Positions 19,296 to 27,931 of a stretch of 64,000 bases of DNA are shown piece after piece (within the stretch, counting starts at the first letter, position 1; every line of letters begins with the position of its first letter). The stretch spans positions 127,241-191,240 of the forward strand of contig CAKVAL010000001.1 of assembly GCA_934725085.1 (NCBI GenBank). Reading direction: 5' to 3'. The stretch is from an uncultured Erysipelotrichaceae bacterium (GTDB lineage: Bacteria; Bacillota_I; Bacilli_A; Erysipelotrichales; Erysipelotrichaceae). Below the pieces are notes generated by a model. The model worked only from the letters and a program-made list of their open reading frames with translations, was not told the DNA's origin and made no database searches. The position numbers were made by a program, and so were the translations under genes.

Positions 19296-20428
19296 AAAAG
19301 AAAATCTTGTTTGTGAATGACGAAATGACGATGGGTGGTGTTGCGCGTATTTTGAACACTTTCCTAAAGATGATTGATAGAGATCAATATGATGTTGATC
19401 TTTTGGTGCTTCATAAAAGAGGGGAACTATTAGATGAAATACCTAGCGATATAAATGTTATTGAAGGTTCAAAGTTCTTTTCTTGTATTGATAGACCCCT
19501 TGGTGAATGTAAGGGAAAAGAATTGTTCTATAAGCTAAGATTATTGTTTTATATGAAAACCGGTCTTATTAAAAATAAGATAGTAAGTGAGCGAAATAAA
19601 ATTCTAAATAAACATTATGATATTGAATTTTCTGCTAAGGAAGGATTCTGTACTATCTTTACAGGCTATGGTGATTCTGATTTAAAGGTTAACTGGGTTC
19701 AAGTGGATTATAAGGAATCTAATTATTCTAGTCATCATATGGGTTTAGTAAGGGATGCGTTAACGCATATTGATATGAATATAGCCTGTTCAAATCAAGT
19801 TAAAGAGTCTTATCAAGAATTGTTTGGTGTGAATAGAATTTGTGTTGTTCATAATCTTGTTGATGAAGATAGAATTAGAAACATGTCTTTACAACCTTGT
19901 GATTTAAAGCTAGATGATAAGAAGATTAATATTATTACAGTAGCTCGTTTCCATCCTCAGAAGGCTGTTGATAGGCTTATTAGAGCTTATAGTAAGTTAA
20001 AGGATTACTATAATCTAATTATTATTGGTGATGGTGGTTTAAAAGAAGAATTATATAATTTAGCTAAGGAATTAAATTGTTTTGATGATATTTCTTGGTT
20101 AGGATTAAAGTCTAATCCTTACCCTTATGTAAGAAAATGTGACTTGTTTGTGATGTCTAGCTTATATGAGGGTTATCCTACAATGACAGTTGAATCTTTA
20201 ATTAGTGATACACCTGTTTTAACTACTTTGGTAGCTGGTGTTAGTGAACAAATTGATAATTCTAATGGTTGGATTGTAGAGAATGGTGAAGAAGGCTTAT
20301 TTAATAAGTTAGATGAAATCAAAGATGATAAGGCTAGTTTATTAAGATTAAAGAAGAATCTAGAGAATTATCATTATGATAATGAAAGTATTTTAAATAG
20401 ATATTATGAGATATTTAAAGGGGAGTAG
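19292..20428 (+). CDS. family 4 glycosyltransferase (GT-B)
   Basis: 378 residues, start overlapping the previous stop (ATGA). The N-terminal Rossmann domain opens with KILFVNDEMTMGGVARI, where the glycine loop binds the acceptor or phosphate. The C-terminal domain has ITVARFHPQKAVDRLI, the donor-binding stretch IIGDGGLKEEL, SWLGL and the E-x7-E motif in SSLYEGYPTMTVESLI. This is the GT4 pattern of retaining enzymes such as capsule mannosyl-, glucosyl- or galactosyltransferases. Its position right before glf makes a link to galactose chemistry possible, though GT4 enzymes for Galf would be unusual. Confidence 0.88.
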   Translation: MKKKILFVNDEMTMGGVARILNTFLKMIDRDQYDVDLLVLHKRGELLDEIPSDINVIEGSKFFSCIDRPLGECKGKELFYKLRLLFYMKTGLIKNKIVSERNKILNKHYDIEFSAKEGFCTIFTGYGDSDLKVNWVQVDYKESNYSSHHMGLVRDALTHIDMNIACSNQVKESYQELFGVNRICVVHNLVDEDRIRNMSLQPCDLKLDDKKINIITVARFHPQKAVDRLIRAYSKLKDYYNLIIIGDGGLKEELYNLAKELNCFDDISWLGLKSNPYPYVRKCDLFVMSSLYEGYPTMTVESLISDTPVLTTLVAGVSEQIDNSNGWIVENGEEGLFNKLDEIKDDKASLLRLKKNLENYHYDNESILNRYYEIFKGE

Positions 20429-20429
20429 T

Positions 20430-21563
20430 ATGAAGGATGTAATTATTATTGGAGCTGGTTTTGCGGGTGCTACTGTTGCGAATGTGTTGGCTAATAAGGG
20501 CAAGAATGTTTTGATAATTGATAAGAGGAATCATATTGGTGGTAATGCCTATGACTATATGGAAGAGGATATCTTGATTCATAAATATGGACCTCATATT
20601 TTCCATACTAATTCTAAGGAAGTGTTTGATTACTTAAGTAATTTTACTGAATGGTATAAGTATGAACATAAGGTATTAGGGCATGTTGATAATAAGTTGG
20701 TTCCTATTCCTTTTAACTTTAAATCAATTGAGGAATGCTTACCTGAAAAGGCTGAGAAGTTAATTGAATTATTAAAGACTAATTATGGCGAGGGTAAGAA
20801 AGTTCCTATCATGGAACTATTAACTAATGAGAATAGGGATATTCGTTATTTAGCTAATTATATCTATGAACATGTTTTCAAGTATTACACTATGAAACAA
20901 TGGGATATGAAGGTTGAGGAATTAGATAGCGCGGTTAGTGCTAGAGTCCCGGTTAATACTTCTTATGATGATAGATATTTCAATGATACTTATCAATATA
21001 TGCCAAAAGAAGGCTATACAAAGTTGATTGAGAAGATGTTGGATAATGAACATATTGAAGTATTATTGGGTACAAATGTTACTGATATCTTGAAGTTGGA
21101 AGATGGAACTATTTATTATAATGGCGAAGTTTTTGAAGGCGATGTTTATTATTCAGGTGCTATTGATGAATTATTTGAATATAAACATGGTGAATTGCCA
21201 TATCGTTCTTTAGATTTGATTCTTGAAAGATTAAATAGAACTTTCCAAAGTGCTGCTACTGAGAATTATCCTGAAAATGATGTGAAGTTTACAAGAATTA
21301 CTGAGTATAAGCATTTTATGGAAGAAGAACCTGATGGTGTAACTTATATTCATACTGAATATCCTTTCCCTTATAGAAGGGATGCTGAGATAGGTAATGT
21401 GCCTTATTATCCAATTATTAGTGATGAGAACCAAACTTTATATGAGAGGTATGTAAAAGAAGCTAGCAAGTATCCTAAGTTACATTTAATTGGAAGATTA
21501 GCTGAATATAAGTATTATAATATGGATGCCATTGTCTTAAAGGCTTTAGAAATTACTAAATGA
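20430..21563 (+). CDS. glf: UDP-galactopyranose mutase
   Basis: 377 residues from the ATG at 20430, chosen because AAAGGGGAG at 20417-20425 precedes it. The upstream in-frame ATG at 20406 lies in the previous gene. The FAD-binding motif IIGAGFAGATVAN is near the start, followed by IDKRNHIGGNAYD and YGPHIFHTN, then the substrate region MKQWDM and PVNTSYDDRYF, all diagnostic of Glf. The enzyme interconverts UDP-galactopyranose and UDP-galactofuranose through a flavin adduct. It implies that galactofuranose is part of the polysaccharide. Its last 18 bases overlap a convergent gene. Confidence 0.96.
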   Translation: MKDVIIIGAGFAGATVANVLANKGKNVLIIDKRNHIGGNAYDYMEEDILIHKYGPHIFHTNSKEVFDYLSNFTEWYKYEHKVLGHVDNKLVPIPFNFKSIEECLPEKAEKLIELLKTNYGEGKKVPIMELLTNENRDIRYLANYIYEHVFKYYTMKQWDMKVEELDSAVSARVPVNTSYDDRYFNDTYQYMPKEGYTKLIEKMLDNEHIEVLLGTNVTDILKLEDGTIYYNGEVFEGDVYYSGAIDELFEYKHGELPYRSLDLILERLNRTFQSAATENYPENDVKFTRITEYKHFMEEEPDGVTYIHTEYPFPYRRDAEIGNVPYYPIISDENQTLYERYVKEASKYPKLHLIGRLAEYKYYNMDAIVLKALEITK

Positions 21564-23306
21564 TTTCTTTTTAAAGATTTCATAAAAACATACAATCAAA
21601 AATATAATAAATGAAATTTTAGATACAAACATTGAATATGTTTGTATCTTTGTTTCTTGATAATAAACATCATAAGTTATGGTTTCATCTGATTTATATA
21701 CATTAAATTTAACGTTTCCACTAATTTTGTCTTGAACTGGATCTATTGTTTCTATGATTGATCCATTTTTTATTATGTCTACTTTGTATCCATTGTAGTA
21801 AGTTTTAGGAACAATGACATAAGCGTTATCATGCGAATTTGATAAGATATTGAATTTGTAGTGGTAGTACTCATACATTTCAAAACCATTAGGATCTATT
21901 TTCATTTCTTCACTTGTATCGATTATTGAGTGGCTTTTTGAGAAAGCAGGTGTTTCATAAGGATAATTAATATAATTTGTTTTTGCGACAGGTAAATAGT
22001 CACCACTGCTTAATGCTTGTGAGTCATAATAAGTTTCATTTTCATATGGCTTGTATAAAACCTCATAAGCTTCTTCTAATGACATGTTGTCGGTATAACC
22101 ATAGACACCTGTAAGATTTGGTGATAATGCAAATGCAGTAATTACTATGATTATTAAACATGTAACTGAAAGAATGAAGTATTTTAAAAAGCTATTTTTA
22201 AAATTATCAATAAATATAGAAGTATAGTAAGCTCCAGATATAGCTAATAGTGGGATGATTATTACTAATAATCTGTTTGTGAATTGCATAAAATTCATGA
22301 ATTTAAACAATTGCCATGGAAAGTATTCGGTCATTATAAATAGTGTTACATAGCCAATTATTAAACAATCAAAAATGAATTTATTATCCCTTTTCTTATT
22401 TTTTATAAATAAAGATGTTAATGGTAAAAATAATAGGAATGGTCCAATTGATGAACTTTGATAAAGAGAAAAGTCTGCCGAAAAGTTAAATAGTTCAACT
22501 ATTTTTAAGCCTTGCATAATTGAGACGCTATTAAAAGAATCGTTTACTTGTAGGTTGTTGTTAAACATTGCCTCTACCATTGGTAGTAAGAAAAAGGCGC
22601 TCAATAAGAAGGCAAATAGAATACCTTTAATGGTTGAGAATACTCTATTTTTATTTATGTGTTTGATGTTTATTAAAAAGAATATTCCAAATAGAATGCA
22701 CATTAAATAAAAGGTAATATTATGACTTAGTGCTAGTCCCGTATAGCCAATGGTTAAAACTATCCACTTATTTTCATCTTCATATAATGTGTAGTAAATA
22801 CCTAGTATAGCTACTGGTATAAATACTAATGCGGTCAATTCACCTAGTGCGCTTCTTCTAAATATTGAAGTGATTTGGTGGATGTTTGGAATATAAATTA
22901 GCATCGCAATAATTGCAGGAATTAGTTTCTTTTTTGAGACAACATATAAATTAATGCCTATAAAAAATGTGGCTGCAAATATTAATGCACAAATATAAAT
23001 TTTATATGAAACAATTAAAGAAATGCCTTTACTTGTTAAAAAAACACATGGATATAAAAATAGTTGGCAATAGAAAAGCGGAGTTGGGTAGCCGAAGTCA
23101 AAGTTCATGTGCCAATAAATATACGGGTATTTAATTCCTTCAACTATTGCGTCCCTGTATGCTTGTATACGACTTAAATGGAAACCGGTATCTGCACCTT
23201 TGTGTAAGATTCCGTTTGAAAAGGGGTAACAAAATAAAATGGCTATTATAATTGATAAAAATAATATAGATGTAAATCTTAATATATATTTTTTATTTCT
23301 TGTCAT
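21546..23306 (-). CDS. polytopic membrane protein, PTPS-related/YfhO-like (paralogue of the 8088 gene)
   Basis: 586 residues, about 12 membrane segments and a C-terminal extracytoplasmic domain of around 150 residues ending in one more hydrophobic segment and a basic tail. Shared with the gene at 8088-9761: ADTGFHLSRI in loop 1 (Asp candidate), TPLFYCQLFLYP, GELTALVF and ALSHNITFYL. These match my picture of the PF10131/YfhO-like GT-C group. Inferred role is addition of a sugar from a polyprenyl-phosphate donor outside the cell. It overlaps the end of glf by 18 bases and carries its own promoter with a -10 seven bases before the ATG. Confidence 0.65.
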   Translation of the reverse strand: MTRNKKYILRFTSILFLSIIIAILFCYPFSNGILHKGADTGFHLSRIQAYRDAIVEGIKYPYIYWHMNFDFGYPTPLFYCQLFLYPCVFLTSKGISLIVSYKIYICALIFAATFFIGINLYVVSKKKLIPAIIAMLIYIPNIHQITSIFRRSALGELTALVFIPVAILGIYYTLYEDENKWIVLTIGYTGLALSHNITFYLMCILFGIFFLINIKHINKNRVFSTIKGILFAFLLSAFFLLPMVEAMFNNNLQVNDSFNSVSIMQGLKIVELFNFSADFSLYQSSSIGPFLLFLPLTSLFIKNKKRDNKFIFDCLIIGYVTLFIMTEYFPWQLFKFMNFMQFTNRLLVIIIPLLAISGAYYTSIFIDNFKNSFLKYFILSVTCLIIIVITAFALSPNLTGVYGYTDNMSLEEAYEVLYKPYENETYYDSQALSSGDYLPVAKTNYINYPYETPAFSKSHSIIDTSEEMKIDPNGFEMYEYYHYKFNILSNSHDNAYVIVPKTYYNGYKVDIIKNGSIIETIDPVQDKISGNVKFNVYKSDETITYDVYYQETKIQTYSMFVSKISFIIFLIVCFYEIFKKKSFSNF

Positions 23307-23313
23307 ATTTAAA

Positions 23314-23319
23314 ATTATA
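23314..23319 (-). promoter_or_regulatory. -10 box, leaderless candidate for the 586-residue membrane protein
   Basis: On the minus strand TATAAT (23319-23314) is followed by TTTAAAT and then the ATG at 23306. There is no ribosome site. The start codon falls at the expected transcription start. Confidence 0.55.
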
Positions 23320-23413
23320 CATTATTAAAAATAGCTATAGTTTATAATAGTAGTGGAATGTAAAGAATTTAGGACTTTGCATTATTATGATTATTAATAA
23401 ATAGGGGTTTTAT

Positions 23414-24331
23414 ATGTTGAGTATTATTGTTCCGTGTAAAAATGAAGAAGAAGCTATTCCATTGTTTTATCCGGTGTTAAAAGAAAACTTAGATAAGATG
23501 GATGTTGAATATGAATTGCTAATTGTTGATGATGGTTCAACTGATAAGACAGTTGAAGTTTCTTTGAAATTGAAAGAAAAAGATCCTAATATCAAGGTAA
23601 TCAGTTTTTCACGTAACTTTGGTAAGGAAGCTGGCATGTTAGCTGGTATGAAGGAGGCTAAGGGTGATTATGTGGTTATCATGGACGCTGACTTGCAAGA
23701 TCCACCTGCTTTATTGCCTGAAATGTATAACTATGTAAATAGTGGTGAATATGATAGTGCTGCTACTTATAGAGTTACAAGAAAGGGTGAGCCGCCTATT
23801 AGATCTTTTTTTGCACGTCAATTCTATAAATTAATTAATAAGATGATTGATGTAGAGATTGTGGATGGAGCTAGAGATTATCGTTTAATGAATCGTAAGA
23901 TGGTTGATGCGATTATTTCTCTTCCTGAATATAATCGTTTTTCTAAGGGTATTTTCTCTTGGGTTGGTTTTAAGACTAAATATATCGAATTTGAGAACGT
24001 TGAAAGAGTAGCTGGAGAGACGAAGTGGAGTTTCTTTAAACTATTTAGTTATGCGATTGATGGAATTGTTGGTTTTACTACTGCACCACTTCGTTTAGCT
24101 ACATATTCTGGTTTATTTGTATCATTATTCGGTTTTATCTATATGCTTTATATTGTGATTAAAGCTATGACTATTGGTGATCCTGTTGCTGGTTATCCTA
24201 GTATGATTGCGATTATTTGTGTATTAGGTGGTATCCAATTATTGGTAATTGGTATTATGGGTGAGTATTTGGGCAAGACTTATATGGAGTCTAAGAAAAG
24301 ACCTCAATATATTGTTAAGGAAATTAAATAA
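23414..24331 (+). CDS. GtrB-like bactoprenyl-phosphate glycosyltransferase
   Basis: 305 residues. SIIVPCKNEEEAIPLFY, VDDGSTDKT, SFSRNFGKEAGMLAGM and MDADLQDPP are the hallmark blocks of the GtrB/CsbB/YkcC group, and the C-terminus has two membrane segments (about 228-255 and 262-290). It transfers a sugar, usually glucose, from a UDP donor to undecaprenyl phosphate. A GtrII-like enzyme (14828) or the PTPS-related proteins could take the lipid-linked sugar across to the polysaccharide. AGGGG at 23403-23407 supports the start. The next gene overlaps its stop (TAATG). Confidence 0.9.
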   Translation: MLSIIVPCKNEEEAIPLFYPVLKENLDKMDVEYELLIVDDGSTDKTVEVSLKLKEKDPNIKVISFSRNFGKEAGMLAGMKEAKGDYVVIMDADLQDPPALLPEMYNYVNSGEYDSAATYRVTRKGEPPIRSFFARQFYKLINKMIDVEIVDGARDYRLMNRKMVDAIISLPEYNRFSKGIFSWVGFKTKYIEFENVERVAGETKWSFFKLFSYAIDGIVGFTTAPLRLATYSGLFVSLFGFIYMLYIVIKAMTIGDPVAGYPSMIAIICVLGGIQLLVIGIMGEYLGKTYMESKKRPQYIVKEIK

Positions 24332-25734
24332 TGTTTATAGGGAACTATTATTATGAGCCGATTAGATCACTTCCTGCACTGACTGTTACCAGTGCATATT
24401 TTGTGATATTTTGTTTCGTTGTATTTTGTTTGTCTAGGCCTTTTAAGTCATTCTTAAGGCCTTTAATTTTACTTGTAGCTAATTTTATATTTGTTTATTC
24501 TTTTGGCTTAAATAATCTATTATGGCTGCTTGGCTTCTCAGTTGTTGGATATTTATTGGGATTAGTAAATGATAAACACAAGAACAAATATATTGTCATT
24601 ATTTCTTCTTTAATATACGGTGTAGCGTTATTAGGATATAAGATGATTAATCTTGCCGATAATAGCATTGTAATCCCATTAGGATTATCTTTCTATTCAT
24701 TCAAGATTATTTCTTATTTGTGTGATATTTATTCAGGAAAGATTAATGCCGAAAAGAATATTATTTATTATTTAGATTATGTAATGTTCTTTCCGTGTAT
24801 TACAGCAGGACCTATTAATAGAGCTGATTTATTTTTAAAGGAAATTAGAAGTAAACATGAATTTGATTATCAAGATATTGCGACAGGTTTCTTTTTGGTG
24901 GCTTGTGGTATTTTTGAGAAACTTGTACTTTGTGACTTTATTGGAAGTGTTGTAACTAAGAGTTTAAATGTTGAATTAAGTGGTTTGAATACATTACTTG
25001 GAGTCGTTTTATATTCATTCCAAATCTATTTAGACTTTGATTCTATTTCTAATATCGCAATTGGTACATCTAGGATGCTTGGTTTTAAGTTAGAAAGAAA
25101 CTTCCATGTTCCTTATCTTTCAACAAGTATTAAAGATTTCTGGAATAGATGGCATATTTCTTTATCATCTTGGTTAAGAGATTATATTTATTTCCCATTG
25201 GGTGGTGGAAGAAAAGGTGATTTAAGAAAGTATTTGAATGTTCTAATTGTTTTCTTTGTGTCTTCTTTGTGGCATGGCATTACATTAAATTTCTTAATTT
25301 GGGGTATGGGCCATGGTGTTATTAGAGTTGTTGAAGATTTGATTGCGAAGTTGTTTAAGAATAAGAAGCCAAATTTCTTTGTGTCTTTATTGTTAATATT
25401 TATTAATTTTACAATAGTAACTACTTTGTGGATTTTCTTTAAATATGATTTTAGTGATGCTATTGCTACTATTCAAAGAATATTTATGAAATCACCTTTG
25501 AGTTTTGAAACAATCGGTTTAACTCATAATGAAGTAATTTGGTTATGTATTGTCTTATCTACTGTAGTGATTACAGATATCCTACGTTATTTCCTTGATT
25601 TAGGAGATTTTTTTGGTAAACACATCTTTGTCATTAGATTTGTGTTGTATGCAACTATGATTTTATTGTTCCTAGTATTTGGAATGTATGGTGGCAGTTT
25701 TGATGCGAATGATTTTATTTATAGGTGGTTTTAG
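24331..25734 (+). CDS. MBOAT family O-acyltransferase (AlgI/DltB type), module A
   Basis: 467 residues with about ten membrane segments. VIPLGLSFYSFKIISYLCD and MFFPCITAGPINR are typical AlgI/DltB blocks, followed by FHVPYLSTSIKDFWNRWHIS and FFVSSLWHGITLNFLIWG. His315 in SLWHG is the conserved catalytic histidine. MBOAT proteins pass an acyl group, usually acetyl, across the membrane to an extracellular partner. The next gene, overlapping operonically, encodes an SGNH-like protein that fits as the partner. A second such pair lies at 35719-38138. Confidence 0.88.
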   Translation: MFIGNYYYEPIRSLPALTVTSAYFVIFCFVVFCLSRPFKSFLRPLILLVANFIFVYSFGLNNLLWLLGFSVVGYLLGLVNDKHKNKYIVIISSLIYGVALLGYKMINLADNSIVIPLGLSFYSFKIISYLCDIYSGKINAEKNIIYYLDYVMFFPCITAGPINRADLFLKEIRSKHEFDYQDIATGFFLVACGIFEKLVLCDFIGSVVTKSLNVELSGLNTLLGVVLYSFQIYLDFDSISNIAIGTSRMLGFKLERNFHVPYLSTSIKDFWNRWHISLSSWLRDYIYFPLGGGRKGDLRKYLNVLIVFFVSSLWHGITLNFLIWGMGHGVIRVVEDLIAKLFKNKKPNFFVSLLLIFINFTIVTTLWIFFKYDFSDAIATIQRIFMKSPLSFETIGLTHNEVIWLCIVLSTVVITDILRYFLDLGDFFGKHIFVIRFVLYATMILLFLVFGMYGGSFDANDFIYRWF

Positions 25735-25736
25735 TT

Positions 25737-27167
25737 ATGAATAAAGTATTAAAAACAATTTGGAATTTATTGAAAATAGCTATGGGTGTATGTGTAATAT
25801 GTAGTACTTTTTATTTTGGTTATAATTTTTTGAGTAGCAAATTCAGAAATCCTGATGCTTATTATAACGATTCATTCCATAATTTACTTGAAGATAGCAT
25901 GGATGTTATTGTGCTTGGTTCAAGTCATGCACAATATTCTTTTTCACCTACTTTCTTTTATGAAGATACGGGTTTATATGCTTACACGTTGGGTAGTGCT
26001 TGTCAGCCACTAGAGGTTTCTTATCAAATGTTAAGAGAAGCTTTAAAGACCCAAAGTCCTAAGCTTGTAATTTTAGAGACTTATACCGCCACGCCACTAA
26101 GGAGTGCTTGTGAGGCTGATAGTTGTTATGTAACGGCTGAGTATCAAATGAGGGGTATGGAAAAGATTAATACTATTAATTATCTTCCTGAAGAAAAAGC
26201 TGCTTCTTATCGTAATGATTTTATGAATTATCATAATGATTGGAGGACTAAGGAATCTTTTGATTTCTTGTTTGAAGAGGATGATAAGAGCATTGATCAA
26301 TCATTTGGCTATATACCATTAGAATCTGATTATAGATATGATAATTGGTGGCATAATAGTGTCTTTAATGATAGAAGTAGTGATGTAGAGCTAGATAAAT
26401 TGGATTTAGAATCTTTGAATAATATTTTGAATCTATGTAGAGAAAATGATATTGAACTCTTAATGTATTTTGTGCCTATGGATATGCTTGATGAATTAAA
26501 TCAAAAGTATCGTTATAAGGTTTGGGATTATTGTGATGAGAATAATGTTAAGTATGTTGATTTTGCAATTTTGAGTAATGAATTAGATTATCGTATTCCT
26601 ATTCATAATGATGGTTTTCATTCTAGAGTCACTGGAGCTAGTATTACGACTTCTTATTTAGCTAATTTTATTAAAGAAAATGGATATGAATTTAACCATA
26701 GTGATAACGGACTATTAAATGACTTATATAACTATTATATTGATTATTATAGTTATGCTTTGCTCAATGGTGAGCATAATCCAGATAAATATTTGAATCG
26801 TATTGTTAAATATCCTTATCTTAAATTGGTTAGATATCAGGGAACTGTGTTAAATAGAAGATTAAAAGATGTCTTTAATGACATGGGTTTGCTTGATTTG
26901 AATGAAGGCGAAAATTATTATGCCATTATATATGGGAATGATATTTTGGCTTGTGACAAACATCCAATAAGTTATGATTTAGATGGTCATCATATTGAGC
27001 TTAATTACGATGGCGCTTATTTCGATGGAGAAGAAATATCGAGTGGCAATGATTTGAGTATGGCAATTTTTTATAAAGATTATTCTAGTAAAACAGTTAA
27101 GACAATGTCTTATTCAAATGGTTTGTTGTGGGATACTTATTATGATTTTGACTACAATCATAAATAA
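25737..27167 (+). CDS. SGNH/AlgX-like membrane-anchored acetyltransferase partner
   Basis: 476 residues from the ATG at 25737 (AGGTGG at 25723-25728 supports it over the in-frame GTG at 25725). An N-terminal membrane segment (about 11-30) is followed by an extracellular domain with VIVLGSSHAQYSF, matching the GxS nucleophile block of SGNH enzymes. Around residue 290 there is HNDGFHSRVTGA, which fits the D-x-x-H catalytic pair. Pairing with an MBOAT protein predicts O-acetylation of the polysaccharide outside the membrane. The C-terminal 130 residues are all-beta-like and unassigned. Confidence 0.68.
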   Translation: MNKVLKTIWNLLKIAMGVCVICSTFYFGYNFLSSKFRNPDAYYNDSFHNLLEDSMDVIVLGSSHAQYSFSPTFFYEDTGLYAYTLGSACQPLEVSYQMLREALKTQSPKLVILETYTATPLRSACEADSCYVTAEYQMRGMEKINTINYLPEEKAASYRNDFMNYHNDWRTKESFDFLFEEDDKSIDQSFGYIPLESDYRYDNWWHNSVFNDRSSDVELDKLDLESLNNILNLCRENDIELLMYFVPMDMLDELNQKYRYKVWDYCDENNVKYVDFAILSNELDYRIPIHNDGFHSRVTGASITTSYLANFIKENGYEFNHSDNGLLNDLYNYYIDYYSYALLNGEHNPDKYLNRIVKYPYLKLVRYQGTVLNRRLKDVFNDMGLLDLNEGENYYAIIYGNDILACDKHPISYDLDGHHIELNYDGAYFDGEEISSGNDLSMAIFYKDYSSKTVKTMSYSNGLLWDTYYDFDYNHK

Positions 27168-27194
27168 CTTTTTAGTGATACAGATAATACAGAG

Positions 27195-27224
27195 TTGTTA
27201 TTATTTGAAGGAAGGTGTTACAAT
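27195..27224 (+). promoter_or_regulatory. promoter TTGTTA-18-TACAAT, leaderless candidate
   Basis: TTGTTA at 27195-27200, an 18-base spacer and TACAAT at 27219-27224, with TG at 27216-27217 giving an extended -10. The ATG at 27233 is eight bases after the box. GAAGGAAGGTG lies 16 or more bases before the ATG, too far to act as a ribosome site. This is the best full promoter in the leaderless set. Confidence 0.6.
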
Positions 27225-27232
27225 AACGTGGT

Positions 27233-27931
27233 ATGAAAAAATTATTTAAGAACCCTAAGACAAGAAAGAGAAATTTAATTCTTGCAATTCTGCCCTTTGT
27301 TATAGTGGCTGGCATATGTGGCTTTATAGCATTTAAGTCTGTTAGTTCTATTAGTGGTAATGCCCAAGGGACTTCAAAAGATTCTTATAAGGATTCTATT
27401 GATTCCATGGATTATCATCTAAGAAGCAATGCGACTAAGTATCAAACTGAGCTTTTTAAAGATTTAACTAAAGCGGTTGAAGATGGAAGCGATAAGTATG
27501 AGATCGCAAGATTAGTTGCTGAAAACTATGTTGCGGATTTTTATACATGGTCAAATAAAGATGGTACATATGATGTAGGTGGTATGTATTATGTTTATTC
27601 ACCACAAAAAACCACTATTTATACTCAAGCTCGTAATACATACTATAAGTATGTTTCTTATTATATTAATCAATTTGGTGCTAAGAACTTGTTGGAGGTT
27701 GAGAATATAACATCAACTCTTGGTGATAAGGTTGGCACATATGAATTTGAAGGTAAGAAATATGATTCTTATTTTGTAACTTGTGAATGGACGTATAAGA
27801 ATGAAGATACTTTTAATAGTGTGGATGTAACAACAAATGGTGAGAGTGATAAGTTTGTTAAAAAGGAATATTTTACAATTATCGAAAAAGATGGGCGTTT
27901 TGAAATTGTTCAAGCGTATGGTGATAACTAA
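27233..27931 (+). CDS. single-span extracellular protein of unknown function, cotranscribed with LCP gene
   Basis: 232 residues. A basic N-terminus (KKLFKNPKTRKRN) precedes one membrane segment (about 16-33), so about 195 residues lie outside the cell. The exposed part has a helical region (SMDYHLRSNATKYQTELFK) and then a beta-rich part with several Tyr-Lys-Tyr clusters. I do not recognise a family. The stop shares a base with the start of the LCP gene (TAATG), and the promoter is just upstream, so this protein is made first and together with the LCP protein. A helper role in polymer attachment is inference from that coupling. Confidence 0.8.
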   Translation: MKKLFKNPKTRKRNLILAILPFVIVAGICGFIAFKSVSSISGNAQGTSKDSYKDSIDSMDYHLRSNATKYQTELFKDLTKAVEDGSDKYEIARLVAENYVADFYTWSNKDGTYDVGGMYYVYSPQKTTIYTQARNTYYKYVSYYINQFGAKNLLEVENITSTLGDKVGTYEFEGKKYDSYFVTCEWTYKNEDTFNSVDVTTNGESDKFVKKEYFTIIEKDGRFEIVQAYGDN